The notes: generated by a model not told the origin, from the sequence alone. DNA of 64,000 nt from JAHFUI01 sp039931615 (GCA_039931615.1 JBDTRR010000003.1:62001-126000), one strand, 5' to 3'; shown: positions 8,847-16,841, numbered from the stretch's first letter. Numbers and translations are program-made.

Positions 8847-9410
8847 ATGTCTGCTCCGTGGTCCTCGGGCTGGTGGATCGGCGCGGCGCGCGGCCTGCAG
8901 GTCGCTGCCCTGGTCCTGGCGCCGGGCATTGCCGCCGCCGCCGACGTCGCGCCGGAGGTCGGCGTCAAAGCGGCTCTCCTCTACAACTTCGCCAAATTCA
9001 CGGAGTGGCCGGCGCTGGGCTCGGGTGACGCGATCGTCATCTGCACCGTCGGTGATGACCGGATCGGAGCGGCGCTGGTCGAGATAGTTCGCGGACATCT
9101 CATCGGCGCCCACCCGATCGAGATCCGGCGCACCGAGGACAGCGCCCGGTGGCGGCTCTGCCATATGCTGTTCATCGCCGATGATGGGCAACGAGCCGCG
9201 ATCAGACTCGACGCGCTCAAGACGCAGCCAGTTTTGACCGTGAGCGACCGTCAGGATTTCGCCGAGAGCGACGGGATCATCGGGCTCTATCTCGAGGGCG
9301 GACGGGTGCGTTTCGCGATCAACGTCGATACCGCCGCAGAGTCAGGCCTTCGGCTCAGCTCCCGACTGCTGGGGCTGGCCAGGATCGTTCGAAAAAAACG
9401 GACTCCTTGA
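8847..9410 (+). CDS. YfiR-family periplasmic protein (DUF4154)
   Basis: The 187-residue product has a signal peptide and the YfiR signature: VKAALLYNFAKFTEWP, ICTVGDD, CHMLFIA, PVLTVSD and a C-terminal VRFAINVDTAAESGLRLSSRLLGLA. YfiR proteins are periplasmic repressors of membrane diguanylate cyclases or histidine kinases. The start codon follows directly on the stop of the TonB receptor. The signalling partner normally encoded next is absent because the adjacent DNA is now an integrative island. Confidence 0.88.
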   Translation: MSAPWSSGWWIGAARGLQVAALVLAPGIAAAADVAPEVGVKAALLYNFAKFTEWPALGSGDAIVICTVGDDRIGAALVEIVRGHLIGAHPIEIRRTEDSARWRLCHMLFIADDGQRAAIRLDALKTQPVLTVSDRQDFAESDGIIGLYLEGGRVRFAINVDTAAESGLRLSSRLLGLARIVRKKRTP

Positions 9411-9437
9411 ACAACGCAGGGCCGGCGGATTCGAAAA

Positions 9438-9485
9438 TGGTCGGGGCGACTGGATTCGAACCAGCGACCCCCTGCGCCCAAGGCA
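9438..9485 (-). repeat. Attachment-site repeat: 3' fragment of tRNA-Pro
   Basis: These 48 bases are identical to 14149-14196, the 3' half (T-arm, anticodon 3' side and CCA) of the intact tRNA-Pro gene. It is the distal att site left when an element integrated into the tRNA gene. It lacks the 5' half and is not a working tRNA. Confidence 0.95.
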
Positions 9486-9543
9486 AGCCCCGGAGAGCAT
9501 TGGAAGTAGTGATTCTCAAATGATTTGCAGCCGTCGCCAGAAG

Positions 9544-9566
9544 GTGTGACCAATTCTGTGACCACT
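9544..9566. promoter_or_regulatory. Possible integrase arm-type site (left)
   Basis: GTGTGACCAATTCTGTGACC here matches GTGTGACTAAATTTGTGACC at 14017-14039 apart from three positions. Each contains two GTGAC half-sites 11 bases apart. The two copies sit the same way round, close inside the two att sites. Role in integrase binding is inferred. Confidence 0.5.
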
Positions 9567-9766
9567 CGAGCGGCGACGCGTCGTCGCTCAGGGCCACCAG
9601 TGGCGAGGAAGCGCGGAATCTGATCGTAATCGAATCAAGCAAGTCGGCGAACAGCACGAAGTAGTTCGGAGTTGTTGTCATGGACGTAGCCTGTTCTTCC
9701 TGCCACCGAAAGCAGGACGAGTCTCCCATGATAGACCCGAGCCGTCGCGTTTCCGGCCCACCCCAA

Positions 9767-10801
9767 TCACCCGCCCGCCGACGTCCGTCGTCGCGGCATC
9801 CGAACCACATCGCCCGTTCCTCTCGGTGCGACCGGAATCTTCACCTGCTGGCTCGCCAGTACCAGATCCTCTTTCAGAAGATGTGCATAGTGCGCCTCCG
9901 TCACGGCGACGCTGGAGTGTCCGAGGATCTTCGACAGTTTGTAGATGTCGCCGCCGGCCTGAAGCCAGCGTGTCCCGAAGGTGTGGCGCATCGCGTGGGG
10001 GGTTATCGTCGTGATCTTCGCGCGCACCGCGCCCTCGGCCAGCACTTCACGTAGCCGCTGCGGATTCTGCTTCCACAGTTTGCCTTCCTCTTCGAGCTGC
10101 TCCTTCAGCGCGGCGTTTGCGTCGGGCTGCATCGGCACGTCCCGTTCCTTTCGGAACTTGCCGATCACGTGAACCGTGCCGCGGATCCAGTCGATGTCCT
10201 GCTTCGGGTCGATGCCACGGATCTCGTCCAGGCGGCATCCTGTGCCGAGCGCAAAGCGAACGAAGCGCTGAAAACGCGGGTGGAGCGCATCCAGCAGCTT
10301 CGTCTCCTCGTCGAGCGTGAGGACGCGCGTGCGCGGCTTGTCCTTTCCGCGCTTGATGCCGCGGAAGGGGTTGCGGATGTCGTAGGCTTCGTCGATGGCG
10401 CGCTCGAAGATCGACTGCAGCAGGCCGCGCTCGCGCCGGACTGTGCCGTCCGACACCAGACGCCGGTTCTTGTGCCCTGGGTTGCCGGTCATCTGCGTCC
10501 GCCGCAGGTTCAGATACCGGACGATGTCCGACTTCGTGATCTCGTCGAGCGGCCTGGCGCTGAAGTGCGGCAGGAAGTGCGCGACAATCTGCGCGTCACG
10601 ATTTCGGACCGACTTCAACGGTGTGTACGTCTTACGGTACACGGCCCACCATTCATCGAAGCTCGGAATCGTGCTCCTCCAGCCGTGCACGCCCGCGCGG
10701 ATGTCGAGCTCGATCTCGTTGGCGCGCCGCTCCGCGGCCTTCTTGTCCGCGAAGGCCGAAACCACCTTTACGATGCCGAGTGGCGAGGTTGTGTTGGCCA
10801 T
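9767..10801 (-). CDS. Tyrosine-type site-specific integrase
   Basis: The 344-residue integrase has an N-terminal SAM-like core-binding domain (PSFDEWWAVYRKTYTP onwards) and a C-terminal catalytic domain with Arg190 (GTGCRLDEI), His269-x-x-Arg272 (PHAMRHTFG), His295 (LGHSS) and the nucleophile Tyr305 (EAHYAHL). It catalyses integration of the island at tRNA-Pro. The ATG at 10801 has a GAGGAG ribosome-binding site; upstream codons lack similarity. Related integrases usually begin with a longer arm-binding AP2-like domain, of which only the end (SAFADKKAAERRANEIELDI) remains, so the N-terminus may be shortened. The opposite strand just upstream carries a methyltransferase remnant. Confidence 0.92.
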   Translation of the reverse strand: MANTTSPLGIVKVVSAFADKKAAERRANEIELDIRAGVHGWRSTIPSFDEWWAVYRKTYTPLKSVRNRDAQIVAHFLPHFSARPLDEITKSDIVRYLNLRRTQMTGNPGHKNRRLVSDGTVRRERGLLQSIFERAIDEAYDIRNPFRGIKRGKDKPRTRVLTLDEETKLLDALHPRFQRFVRFALGTGCRLDEIRGIDPKQDIDWIRGTVHVIGKFRKERDVPMQPDANAALKEQLEEEGKLWKQNPQRLREVLAEGAVRAKITTITPHAMRHTFGTRWLQAGGDIYKLSKILGHSSVAVTEAHYAHLLKEDLVLASQQVKIPVAPRGTGDVVRMPRRRTSAGG

Positions 10802-10802
10802 T

Positions 10803-10967
10803 GCGCTCCTCGAGTGGGAAGTCCCGCGGGAAACACCTGATGACTGGCCTGAGACCGCGAAGAGGCCGCTGCGGGAATTCTGGGAGGCGCGCACCGCACG
10901 GCAACGGGCCACCGACGCCTCGATCGCATCGAAGGCGGAGATCGAGTTTCTCTATGATCGCCCCTTT
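10803..10967 (+). pseudogene. C-terminal remnant of a DNA adenine methyltransferase
   Basis: Translated from 10803 this stretch reads LLEWEVPRETPDDWPE, then PLREFWEARTARQRATDASI and KAEIEFLYDRPF. From memory this closely follows the end of site-specific adenine methyltransferases of the type III Mod kind (ARxARQxxIDASIAAKAEFEYLYDKPY). After 10967 the similarity stops and no upstream catalytic motif (DPPY) is seen. It is therefore a fragment. It may mark a lost restriction-modification cargo of the island. Family assignment is by recall and needs a search. Confidence 0.5.
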
Positions 10968-11250
10968 TCTCAAGCAAGTCGCCGAGCGCTGCTGCGCGTG
11001 GCGGCATCCGTTCTCCGCGTCCCGGTCCGAATTGTGCGTTCGCAAGAGCTTAGCGTTCGCTGTCCGATTGGGGAAGGGTCTTGCCGGAGTGTGCAGTTCA
11101 AGGCAGCGCACACACCGAGGCGCTCCGGCAATTGCCCAGGACCAGCGAGCGCGCCGGGCGGGTCAAGACCGCGCAGCGCCGGAGGGCAGTCTTGACGCGC
11201 CCAAGCGATTCCGAACAATCGAATACCGGAGCGACGCGACGCGGTGGCCG

Positions 11251-11751
11251 TCACGGCACTGATTGACGCTCAAATGCGGCTCGCGTCAACTCGATTGGGC
11301 TTGCGCCGTCGAGCGGAAGAATCGGTGTCTGCGAGAGGAACCGTATCAGATCTTGCGACGACTCGGGTTCGGTCCGTCGCGCGTCCACTGATTGGGCCAT
11401 GAACGCGAAGTCGTTCAGGGTGCCGAGCAAGCTGCGATTCCTGGTCCGGCCGAACGCAATCTCCGACATCCTCGACCGCTCGTTAGCGATGTCCGCGGCG
11501 CCGACTCCGACACGGCCCAGCACTTCGCACACTGCGTCCGGAAATACCTCCGCCAACCGCTTGCCTTCTCGAATGGCAATCACGACCGGAAGTCGAGACC
11601 GCTCGCTGATGAACAGCAGGTGCTGGCGACGACCGATCTGGAGGATGTTGCCGTACCAGTCGCCGAGCCGTGTGGTGGACTCGACGACGTGCAGGTTGTC
11701 GGCCTGTTTCAGCCGGGCGAGCAGCTTCTGTGCGCAACGAAGAACGACCAT
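11251..11751 (-). CDS. DUF6933-like protein of unknown function
   Basis: The 166-residue product has the pattern I associate with DUF6933: VVLRCAQKLLARL at the start, TTRLGDWYGNIL near residue 28, a strand HLLFISERSRLPVVIAIR, a helical region with AVCEVLGRVG and an end NRSLLGTLNDFAFM. These are short cytosolic proteins, often on islands, with no known activity. Here it follows the AbiE genes on the same strand after a 449-base gap. An accessory or toxin-antitoxin role is possible but cannot be read from the sequence. Confidence 0.6.
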   Translation of the reverse strand: MVVLRCAQKLLARLKQADNLHVVESTTRLGDWYGNILQIGRRQHLLFISERSRLPVVIAIREGKRLAEVFPDAVCEVLGRVGVGAADIANERSRMSEIAFGRTRNRSLLGTLNDFAFMAQSVDARRTEPESSQDLIRFLSQTPILPLDGASPIELTRAAFERQSVP

Positions 11752-12200
11752 CGGTTGTGCCTACGGTACGACACTGCGTGCGCCGGTGATCGTCACCACG
11801 CTGGCCGGTGCGCGCCGGGCCGAGATCTTGACGCGGAGCCGGTCGCGCATCCGGTCACGATCTGAGCACACATTCGGGCCGCAACCTGTAGGACAACTGA
11901 CACCAGACAAGTGGGCGTGAGCGACCCCGCCCGCAGGGGGCCGAACAGGGGCAGACCGGGGTCGCTCACGCCCCCACGCCACTCCTTCTCTTCATTCTTC
12001 TGTGCGGCCCGGTCGGCACAGGGCGCCGGCCTCTCTGGTGCCGACATCGCGCAATTGCTCGCTGTTCTGGCCGTTGTTGCACCGCTGTCCAGCCATTGGC
12101 GCGTCTGCATCGACGTCATGGTGAGGTGGCCATCAGCTGGCACTGGGGGCTGATGACGCGAAGCGCTGTCGGCTCCCCGTTCGGCTCCCTCTGTTGGTCC
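11752..12200. other. Island intergenic region
   Basis: No recognisable gene lies in these 449 bases. They contain a palindromic repeat (listed separately at 11913-11973) and otherwise only frames without protein character. Position suggests the promoter of the DUF6933-like gene and the terminator of abiEii. Confidence 0.4.
11913..11973. repeat. 16-bp perfect inverted repeat
   Basis: GGGCGTGAGCGACCCC at 11913-11928 is repeated inverted at 11958-11973, with a 29-base loop. It could act as a bidirectional terminator or be a REP-like element. It has no T-tract, which favours the repeat interpretation. Confidence 0.75.
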
Positions 12201-13019
12201 TCAGCGGTCCTCACCCTTCCACGCATCGCCAGGTAGAAGGGTGACCAGTCGCTGCGAAATGAGAGCCTCGGCGGCGATTGGATCCCACGCTTCGCCGGTC
12301 GCGAGAAGTGGGCTGAGGTCGGCCAGGAACGCGCCGTCGCGCATCTTCAATGCGAGGTTCTGTTCGACCTGCGCGCGGGTGATCGGGTGGCCGTCGCGGA
12401 CCATGTATTCAAGGAACGCCGCGACGATTCGCTCTGGTTCTACGGCCAAGCGCGTGAGGGCGATCTCGAGGTCGAACAGGTCCCGCGCCTGCTTGCGCTG
12501 GTAGAGCGCGCGGAGCTTGGTGCCGAGCAACTCGTCGAGCTCGTAGGTCTGGATATCGCACGCGCCCTCGAACCACCGCGAGGCGACCTTGAACGGAGCC
12601 TTCCGAAGGCCGTAGAGCGCCAAGTGCTCGCGGGTGTTCGTCTCGACCTTGAGCCGCATCGGCACGGGCGACGCGCCCTCCGACGTGTAGCGGAAATAGA
12701 ACGTGATCCGCCCCTCGCCCTGCTTCCACTTCGGCTTGCCGAGCCAGGGTTCCAGCGCGGCCCTCAGCGCGTTCATCATCGGCCCGGCAGGTTGAGCCGT
12801 GGTCTGCACGAGATCGATGTCTTCCGAATACCTCGCGGGCGGTCGGAGCTGCAGCTTGGAGAGCGCCGTGCCGCCTCGCAAAGCCAGTGCTTCGGCGAGC
12901 ACCGGATGCGAGAAGATCTCGACCAGCGCACGGCTGATCACAAGGTCCTGTTCGACCTGCGCATCGTCAATCCACGGCGCCTCGGCACGCCACTCGGTGA
13001 TGTAATCGAACGGGATCAC
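12201..13019 (-). CDS. abiEii: AbiEii nucleotidyltransferase toxin
   Basis: The 272-residue protein is the toxin of a type IV toxin-antitoxin / abortive-infection system. It has the nucleotidyltransferase motif Gly49-Gly50-Thr51 (LRGGTALSK), the catalytic acids Asp67 and Asp69 (YSEDIDLV), a KVETNTREH strand and the conserved TKLRALYQRKQARDLFDL. Members transfer nucleotides to tRNA and stop growth, which limits phage spread. The GTG start at 13019 overlaps the antitoxin's stop (GTGA), so expression is coupled. It is the main cargo of the tRNA-Pro island. Confidence 0.93.
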   Translation of the reverse strand: MIPFDYITEWRAEAPWIDDAQVEQDLVISRALVEIFSHPVLAEALALRGGTALSKLQLRPPARYSEDIDLVQTTAQPAGPMMNALRAALEPWLGKPKWKQGEGRITFYFRYTSEGASPVPMRLKVETNTREHLALYGLRKAPFKVASRWFEGACDIQTYELDELLGTKLRALYQRKQARDLFDLEIALTRLAVEPERIVAAFLEYMVRDGHPITRAQVEQNLALKMRDGAFLADLSPLLATGEAWDPIAAEALISQRLVTLLPGDAWKGEDR

Positions 13020-13813
13020 AGGTCGAGCTCCACGCTCGCGTTGACGACGATCTTCCAGCCCTTGTCGCGGGCCCCGGAGCTGCTCTTGGCGCCCGCCAGG
13101 AGGACCGCGGACTTGTGCGCGTGGGCCTGAACCCATGCCTTGAGCGGAGCGGCTTTCTCGGCCGCGTCGACACGTTCCAACACGTAGCCAAGACGCTGCG
13201 ACCAGGCCGGCGGCGCGGTGTCGGCAACGGTCACCAGCTTGTCGGCGTCGAGCCGTTCGGCAAGCTCGCCGAGCACGGTGGCGACCTGGTTCAATCCCCC
13301 GGCTCTATGCGGGTAGCCGACGAGGTCCAGGGCAGTCGCTTCAGGGGTCGAGATGAGCAGAGTTCCGCGCGGAGTGTTCACGCTCTGGACGGGGACGTCG
13401 CGGAGCCGCTTGCGGACAATGAAGGCGACGCGCACGCGGCTGCAGGCAAGCGGCCGACGAGCCCGTTCCAGGCAGACCTGGAACTCCTGAGGGCGCTGGT
13501 GCGCGGCGCCGTGGTACTGCGCGGCGGTGAGGAGGCCGGCGTAGTAGCGAAGGCCCAGACGCTCCATCAGCGACGGGACGAATTGCCCGGCGGGAAGGCA
13601 GCCAAGGGCGTGATACTCGGGCGGCACGACGATGTAGTAGCCGCGTGCGGGTGAGGAGACGAGCCCCTGCTGGGACAGTCGATAGAGGGCCACTTTGGCC
13701 GCCTCCGCCGACACGCCGAGGGCCTCCCGGGCGTCGGCGGAACTGAAGAAGTACCGTCCCGACCGGGCAAGGCCCTCGACGTATTGCCGAGCGTTCCAGG
13801 CGTGTCCTTTCAT
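13016..13813 (-). CDS. abiEi: AbiEi antitoxin / autorepressor
   Basis: The 265-residue product has an N-terminal winged helix-turn-helix (SADAREALGVSAEAAKVALYRLSQQGLV, residues about 25-52, followed by the wing GYYIVVPPEY) and the AbiEi C-terminal domain (RYYAGLLTAAQYHGAAH, TPEATALDLVGYP). AbiEi proteins neutralise AbiEii and repress their own promoter by binding inverted repeats. Such a repeat is present immediately upstream (13821-13843). It is the first gene of the pair, with a 4-base overlap to abiEii. Confidence 0.92.
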   Translation of the reverse strand: MKGHAWNARQYVEGLARSGRYFFSSADAREALGVSAEAAKVALYRLSQQGLVSSPARGYYIVVPPEYHALGCLPAGQFVPSLMERLGLRYYAGLLTAAQYHGAAHQRPQEFQVCLERARRPLACSRVRVAFIVRKRLRDVPVQSVNTPRGTLLISTPEATALDLVGYPHRAGGLNQVATVLGELAERLDADKLVTVADTAPPAWSQRLGYVLERVDAAEKAAPLKAWVQAHAHKSAVLLAGAKSSSGARDKGWKIVVNASVELDL

Positions 13814-13820
13814 GTTTCAT

Positions 13821-13843
13821 AAAGTAACGGTATTCGTCACTTT
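13821..13843 (-). promoter_or_regulatory. Probable AbiEi operator (inverted repeat)
   Basis: AAAGTAACG and CGTCACTTT form a 9-bp inverted repeat with one mismatch around a 5-base centre, only 8 bases before the abiEi start codon. AbiEi antitoxins are known to bind inverted repeats at their own promoters, which makes this the likely operator. Confidence 0.6.
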
Positions 13844-14148
13844 GCGCAATTGGTTGGGTAATCAGACGCCAGCGCTATAGTTCCGGGGCCTCGGCTTCTG
13901 GTCGCCTGGTCTTGGTGTGGGGAAGCCGCGCGATGCCGCATGCGGCCGTGAATAGACGTTTCTGACGGCGCTTCGCCAATAAGCGCCTTCAGTTGCATCA
14001 CTTAGGTGCGGTTTGGGTGTGACTAAATTTGTGACCACTTTGCGGCGAGAACGGGCGTGCGAGGGCGATTGGTGGCGAGAACGAGCGAGCAGAGCTCGCG
14101 CCGAGAAGCGCTGCTCATTGTGATACTTACGAGGACTTCTGGGGAAAG
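13844..14148. other. Island end region, no gene
   Basis: These 305 bases between the abiE operator and the tRNA hold the second arm-type site (14017-14039). No open frame with protein character was seen. Confidence 0.4.
14017..14039. promoter_or_regulatory. Possible integrase arm-type site (right)
   Basis: GTGTGACTAAATTTGTGACC is the partner of the sequence at 9544-9566, with the same orientation and two GTGAC half-sites 11 bases apart. It lies 110 bases inside the tRNA-side att site. Confidence 0.5.
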
Positions 14149-14196
14149 TGGTCGGGGCGACTGGATTCGAACCAGCGACCCCCTGCGCCCAAGGCA
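14149..14196 (-). repeat. Attachment-site repeat within tRNA-Pro
   Basis: The 48 bases identical to 9438-9485, covering the 3' part of the tRNA gene including CCA. Integration preserves the tRNA because the element carries the same sequence. Confidence 0.93.
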
Positions 14197-14225
14197 GGTG
14201 CGCTACCAGGCTGCGCTACGCCCCG
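14149..14225 (-). tRNA. tRNA-Pro (anticodon UGG)
   Basis: The 77-base gene folds with acceptor arms CGGGGCG/CGCCCCG, discriminator A and encoded CCA, D-loop AGCCTGGTA, anticodon stem CCTGC/GCAGG with loop CTTGGGC (anticodon TGG) and a TTCGAAT T-loop. Its 3' end is the attachment site of the neighbouring island. Confidence 0.95.
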
Positions 14226-14292
14226 ACTGCCTCATAGTACTTCAGACGCGGGTCCCGCCGCGGCGCATTGCTGACCAGCCTCTACCCCGAAA

Positions 14293-14313
14293 CGGCGGCA
14301 TGTCGAGCCGCCG
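14293..14313 (-). terminator. Weak hairpin after yihY-type gene
   Basis: CGGCGGC and GCCGCCG form a 7-bp perfect stem with a 7-base loop just beyond the membrane protein's stop, followed on the minus strand by only three T residues. It may end transcription inefficiently. Confidence 0.3.
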
Positions 14314-14314
14314 A

Positions 14315-15436
14315 TCAGTCGCTGACCTTCTTGAACCGCGGCCGCAGCTTGGCGTACGTCAGGATGGCCGCCTCGCCGAGCACCAGGCCCCCAATCAGCC
14401 AGTCGCTGGCTCGCGCCGGTGGCAGGCTGGCCGGTCGCGCCGGATCGAGGTCGGCGTCGACGCCGCAGTTGCCGGCGAAGGCAGGAGCCGCCGATGGCAG
14501 CCCGGCGCTGTCGCCCTGTCCGGCGTCTCGCCCTTCCGCCCGCGCGCCGATCACCTTCTTCTCGCCCTTGACCTTCTCTCCCGGATCCTTGCCGTCGGGT
14601 GACGCGTGCTCGATTTCAGCGTTCAGTTCCGCGCCGATCAGCACCGCCAGCGAGGAAACGTAGAACCACAGCATCAGCACGATCACGCCGCCAATCGCGC
14701 CGTAGGTCGCGTTATACGCCGCGAAGTGCGAGACGTAGAACTTGAATCCGAGCGATGTCAGCAGCCAAAGCAGGGTCGCCACCAGCGAACCAGGCGTGAT
14801 CCAGGTCCATTCCTGCTTCGCATCCGGCGCGTAGTAGTAGATCAGCGCCACGGCGAGGGTGACCAGCCCGAACACGACCGGCCACTGCAGAATCTTCCAG
14901 CTCCAGACGAACGCCGGTCCGAGATAGAACCACGACGCCACCGTCTCCGCCAGCGTCGGCCCGACCAGCAGCAGCACGAACGCCAGCACGATGAAGACCG
15001 CCAGCGCCAGTGTCAGCCCGATCGCCGTCAACTTGACGCGCCACCAGGGCCGGCTTTCCTGGATGTCGTAGGCGGAGTTCAAGGTGCTGATGATCGCATC
15101 CACTCCGGACGATGTGCTCCAGATGGTGCCGAGCAGACCGACCGTCAGCAGCCCGCCGTTCTTGTCGTTGGCGACCTTGAGAATCTGATCCTGGACGATG
15201 GTGATCACCTCGCCTGGCGCGACCCGCGCCAGCGTTGACGTGATCATGTCCAGCAGGCCCTCAACCGGGATGTAGCTGACAATAGCGACCAGTACCAGCA
15301 GCGCCGGGAACAGGGCGAGAAAGAAGTAGTACGCCAGCTGAGCAGCCAGGTTGAGGCAGTTGTCGGCGATGACCTCGTTGACGGTCCGTTTTGCCAGTTC
15401 CTTCCAGCCGATCGGAACCTTGATGGCTTTCAGCAT
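14315..15436 (-). CDS. YihY/BrkB-family inner-membrane protein
   Basis: The 373-residue product carries the YihY domain: a cytoplasmic helix (WKELAKRTVNEVIADNCLNLAAQLAYYFFLALFPALLVL), six hydrophobic segments and GAELNAEIEHA after the last one. The tail (about 90 residues) is a low-complexity charged linker ending in another hydrophobic stretch (WLIGGLVLGEAAILTYA), unusual for the family. Its transport role is unknown. The ATG overlaps the upstream gene's TAA (TAATG), so the two are coupled. Confidence 0.87.
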   Translation of the reverse strand: MLKAIKVPIGWKELAKRTVNEVIADNCLNLAAQLAYYFFLALFPALLVLVAIVSYIPVEGLLDMITSTLARVAPGEVITIVQDQILKVANDKNGGLLTVGLLGTIWSTSSGVDAIISTLNSAYDIQESRPWWRVKLTAIGLTLALAVFIVLAFVLLLVGPTLAETVASWFYLGPAFVWSWKILQWPVVFGLVTLAVALIYYYAPDAKQEWTWITPGSLVATLLWLLTSLGFKFYVSHFAAYNATYGAIGGVIVLMLWFYVSSLAVLIGAELNAEIEHASPDGKDPGEKVKGEKKVIGARAEGRDAGQGDSAGLPSAAPAFAGNCGVDADLDPARPASLPPARASDWLIGGLVLGEAAILTYAKLRPRFKKVSD

Positions 15437-15840
15437 TACGGACGGCTGGTCCGGCTGCTGAGTCCGGTGCCGACGGCCGGCGTCCACGACGGCGGGTCGC
15501 TGGCAGGAAACGATTGATCCGACGCTTCATGGACCAGGTCGTCGCGGCACGACGTCAGCCGGTCAAATGTGTTCACCAGCCAGCGGCGGGGGTGGGACAA
15601 ATCCCCTTCGCCGCTCAACGCCCACCACGCCAGGGTCCCTCCAATCCCGGCCAGCGCGCCTCCGATCAGGGTCTTCTGTCTGGCGCCCTGAATGGCCAGC
15701 GCGGCGCCGCCGATCCCGACAAGCCAGCGGGTCAGCGCCAGCGGCTCTTTCGAGCCGTCCCAACCCTGCCGTTCCCAGACGCTGGCCGTGGCCCGGTGGG
15801 TCGCCGTCGTGAGGTTCAATTCTGCCGTGTTATCAGTCAT
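15436..15840 (-). CDS. Small membrane protein preceding yihY-type gene
   Basis: A 134-residue product. Residues 30-70 contain two Gly/Ala-rich hydrophobic segments (TRWLVGIGGAALAIQGA, TLIGGALAGIGGTLAWWALSG), resembling DUF2892-like inner-membrane proteins. The C-terminus (RRWLVNTFDRLTSCRDDLVHEASDQSFPAS) is hydrophilic and starts the coupling overlap with the next gene. ATG at 15840 was preferred to an upstream start because the extension is arginine-rich and unstructured. Function unknown. Confidence 0.65.
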   Translation of the reverse strand: MTDNTAELNLTTATHRATASVWERQGWDGSKEPLALTRWLVGIGGAALAIQGARQKTLIGGALAGIGGTLAWWALSGEGDLSHPRRWLVNTFDRLTSCRDDLVHEASDQSFPASDPPSWTPAVGTGLSSRTSRP

Positions 15841-16216
15841 GAGCGTCCTGGATGCAAAATTGACGACAGGTTTTGTCGTTGGCCCGCTGCAAGAAACCCA
15901 CACCGCGTGCCAGCGGCGCCAACACCCGGGCCGCGCCGGCAATCCGAAATAGAAGAGGTGCCTCCGAGTCGGTGGAGAAGTGGGCCCGTTCGCGCTCGTT
16001 GGCCGACCCAGCTGTGGTCCGGCGGTTGCCCAAACATCACCGATCGAGGCAGTCCACTTCTCTCAAAAGGAACTCGGATGGATATTCAGTCGGCCCATCA
16101 ACGGCACCTCGCTGCCGGCCACGGCCAGATCTCACCGGTCGCCCTCACCGGTCATCCTCCAAACACCAACCACCGCGGCTCGTCGCCCGGACGTCATGCC
16201 GGATAGACTCCGAGCC
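15841..16216. other. Divergent intergenic region, no gene seen
   Basis: These 376 bases separate a minus-strand membrane-protein operon from the plus-strand pyrophosphatase. Short frames on both strands have no recognisable motif. An in-frame ATG at 16196 would add seven residues to the pyrophosphatase but breaks the family pattern. Confidence 0.35.
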
Positions 16217-16807
16217 ATGGCGAGACTGCTCGTGGCGACCACCAACCGTGGCAAGGTTCGCGAAATCCGGGGGATCCTCGCCGGCGGATCGCACGAACTG
16301 ATCACCCTCGCGGACTGGCCCGATCTCGAGCCGCCGGAGGAAACCGGCCGCACGTTCGAACAGAACGCGCGGGAGAAAGCGGTGTATTACGCTGATGCAA
16401 CAGGTCAGCTCACTGTCGCCGAGGACTCCGGGCTTGAGATCGACGCGCTCGGCGGCCAGCCCGGCATCGAGTCGGCCCGCTGGGGCGGCGCGGACGCGAC
16501 CTACCCGCAGAAATTCGCGATCCTCTACGAGGCGCTTCGCGCCAGGGGCGCCATCGACAGTCCGGCGCGGTTCGTCTGCGCCCTGGCGCTCGTCCGGAAC
16601 GGTGAGGTTCTATTCGAAACGCGTGGCACGATCGAGGGTCAGATTGCCCGCGCACCCAGAGGGGACGGCGGCTTCGGATACGACCCGATCTTCTTCTACC
16701 CGCCGCTCGGGCGGACCCTGGCGGAAGTGGAAGACGCCAAGGCGGCGATCAGCCATCGTGGGATGGCATTCCGCCGGCTGCGCGAGTATCTCCTTCGGCC
16801 GGCCTGA
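16217..16807 (+). CDS. rdgB: dITP/XTP pyrophosphatase (Ham1/RdgB)
   Basis: The 196-residue enzyme hydrolyses deaminated purine nucleoside triphosphates (dITP, XTP) to monophosphates and keeps them out of DNA and RNA. It shows the family motifs: LLVATTNRGKVREI at the start, TFEQNAREKAVYYA near residue 45, ADD-like VAEDSGLEIDAL near 67, GGFGYDPIFFYP near 153 and ISHRGMAFRRL near the end. Length is standard. It converges with rph, whereas the two genes are often in the same direction. Confidence 0.95.
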   Translation: MARLLVATTNRGKVREIRGILAGGSHELITLADWPDLEPPEETGRTFEQNAREKAVYYADATGQLTVAEDSGLEIDALGGQPGIESARWGGADATYPQKFAILYEALRARGAIDSPARFVCALALVRNGEVLFETRGTIEGQIARAPRGDGGFGYDPIFFYPPLGRTLAEVEDAKAAISHRGMAFRRLREYLLRPA

Positions 16808-16841
16808 AATCGCGTCCGACGAATTGTTGTCGTGCAGGATG

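Larger units (their letters stand above)
9486..14148. mobile_element. tRNA-Pro integrative island with AbiE defence pair
   Basis: The 4.66-kb segment lies between the 48-bp direct repeats. It encodes a tyrosine integrase next to one end, a DUF6933-like protein, and AbiEi/AbiEii. It also holds a remnant of a DNA methyltransferase and a palindrome at 11913-11973. Similar TGTGAC-type sequences at 9544-9566 and 14017-14039 lie just inside both ends and may be integrase arm-binding sites. No plasmid, capsid or conjugation genes are present, so it is a small integrase-only island or a satellite. Confidence 0.9.

Noticed and set aside
9438..9485. A second tRNA-Pro gene
   Set aside because: Only the 3' half is present; there is no D-arm or 5' acceptor strand, so it is an att repeat.
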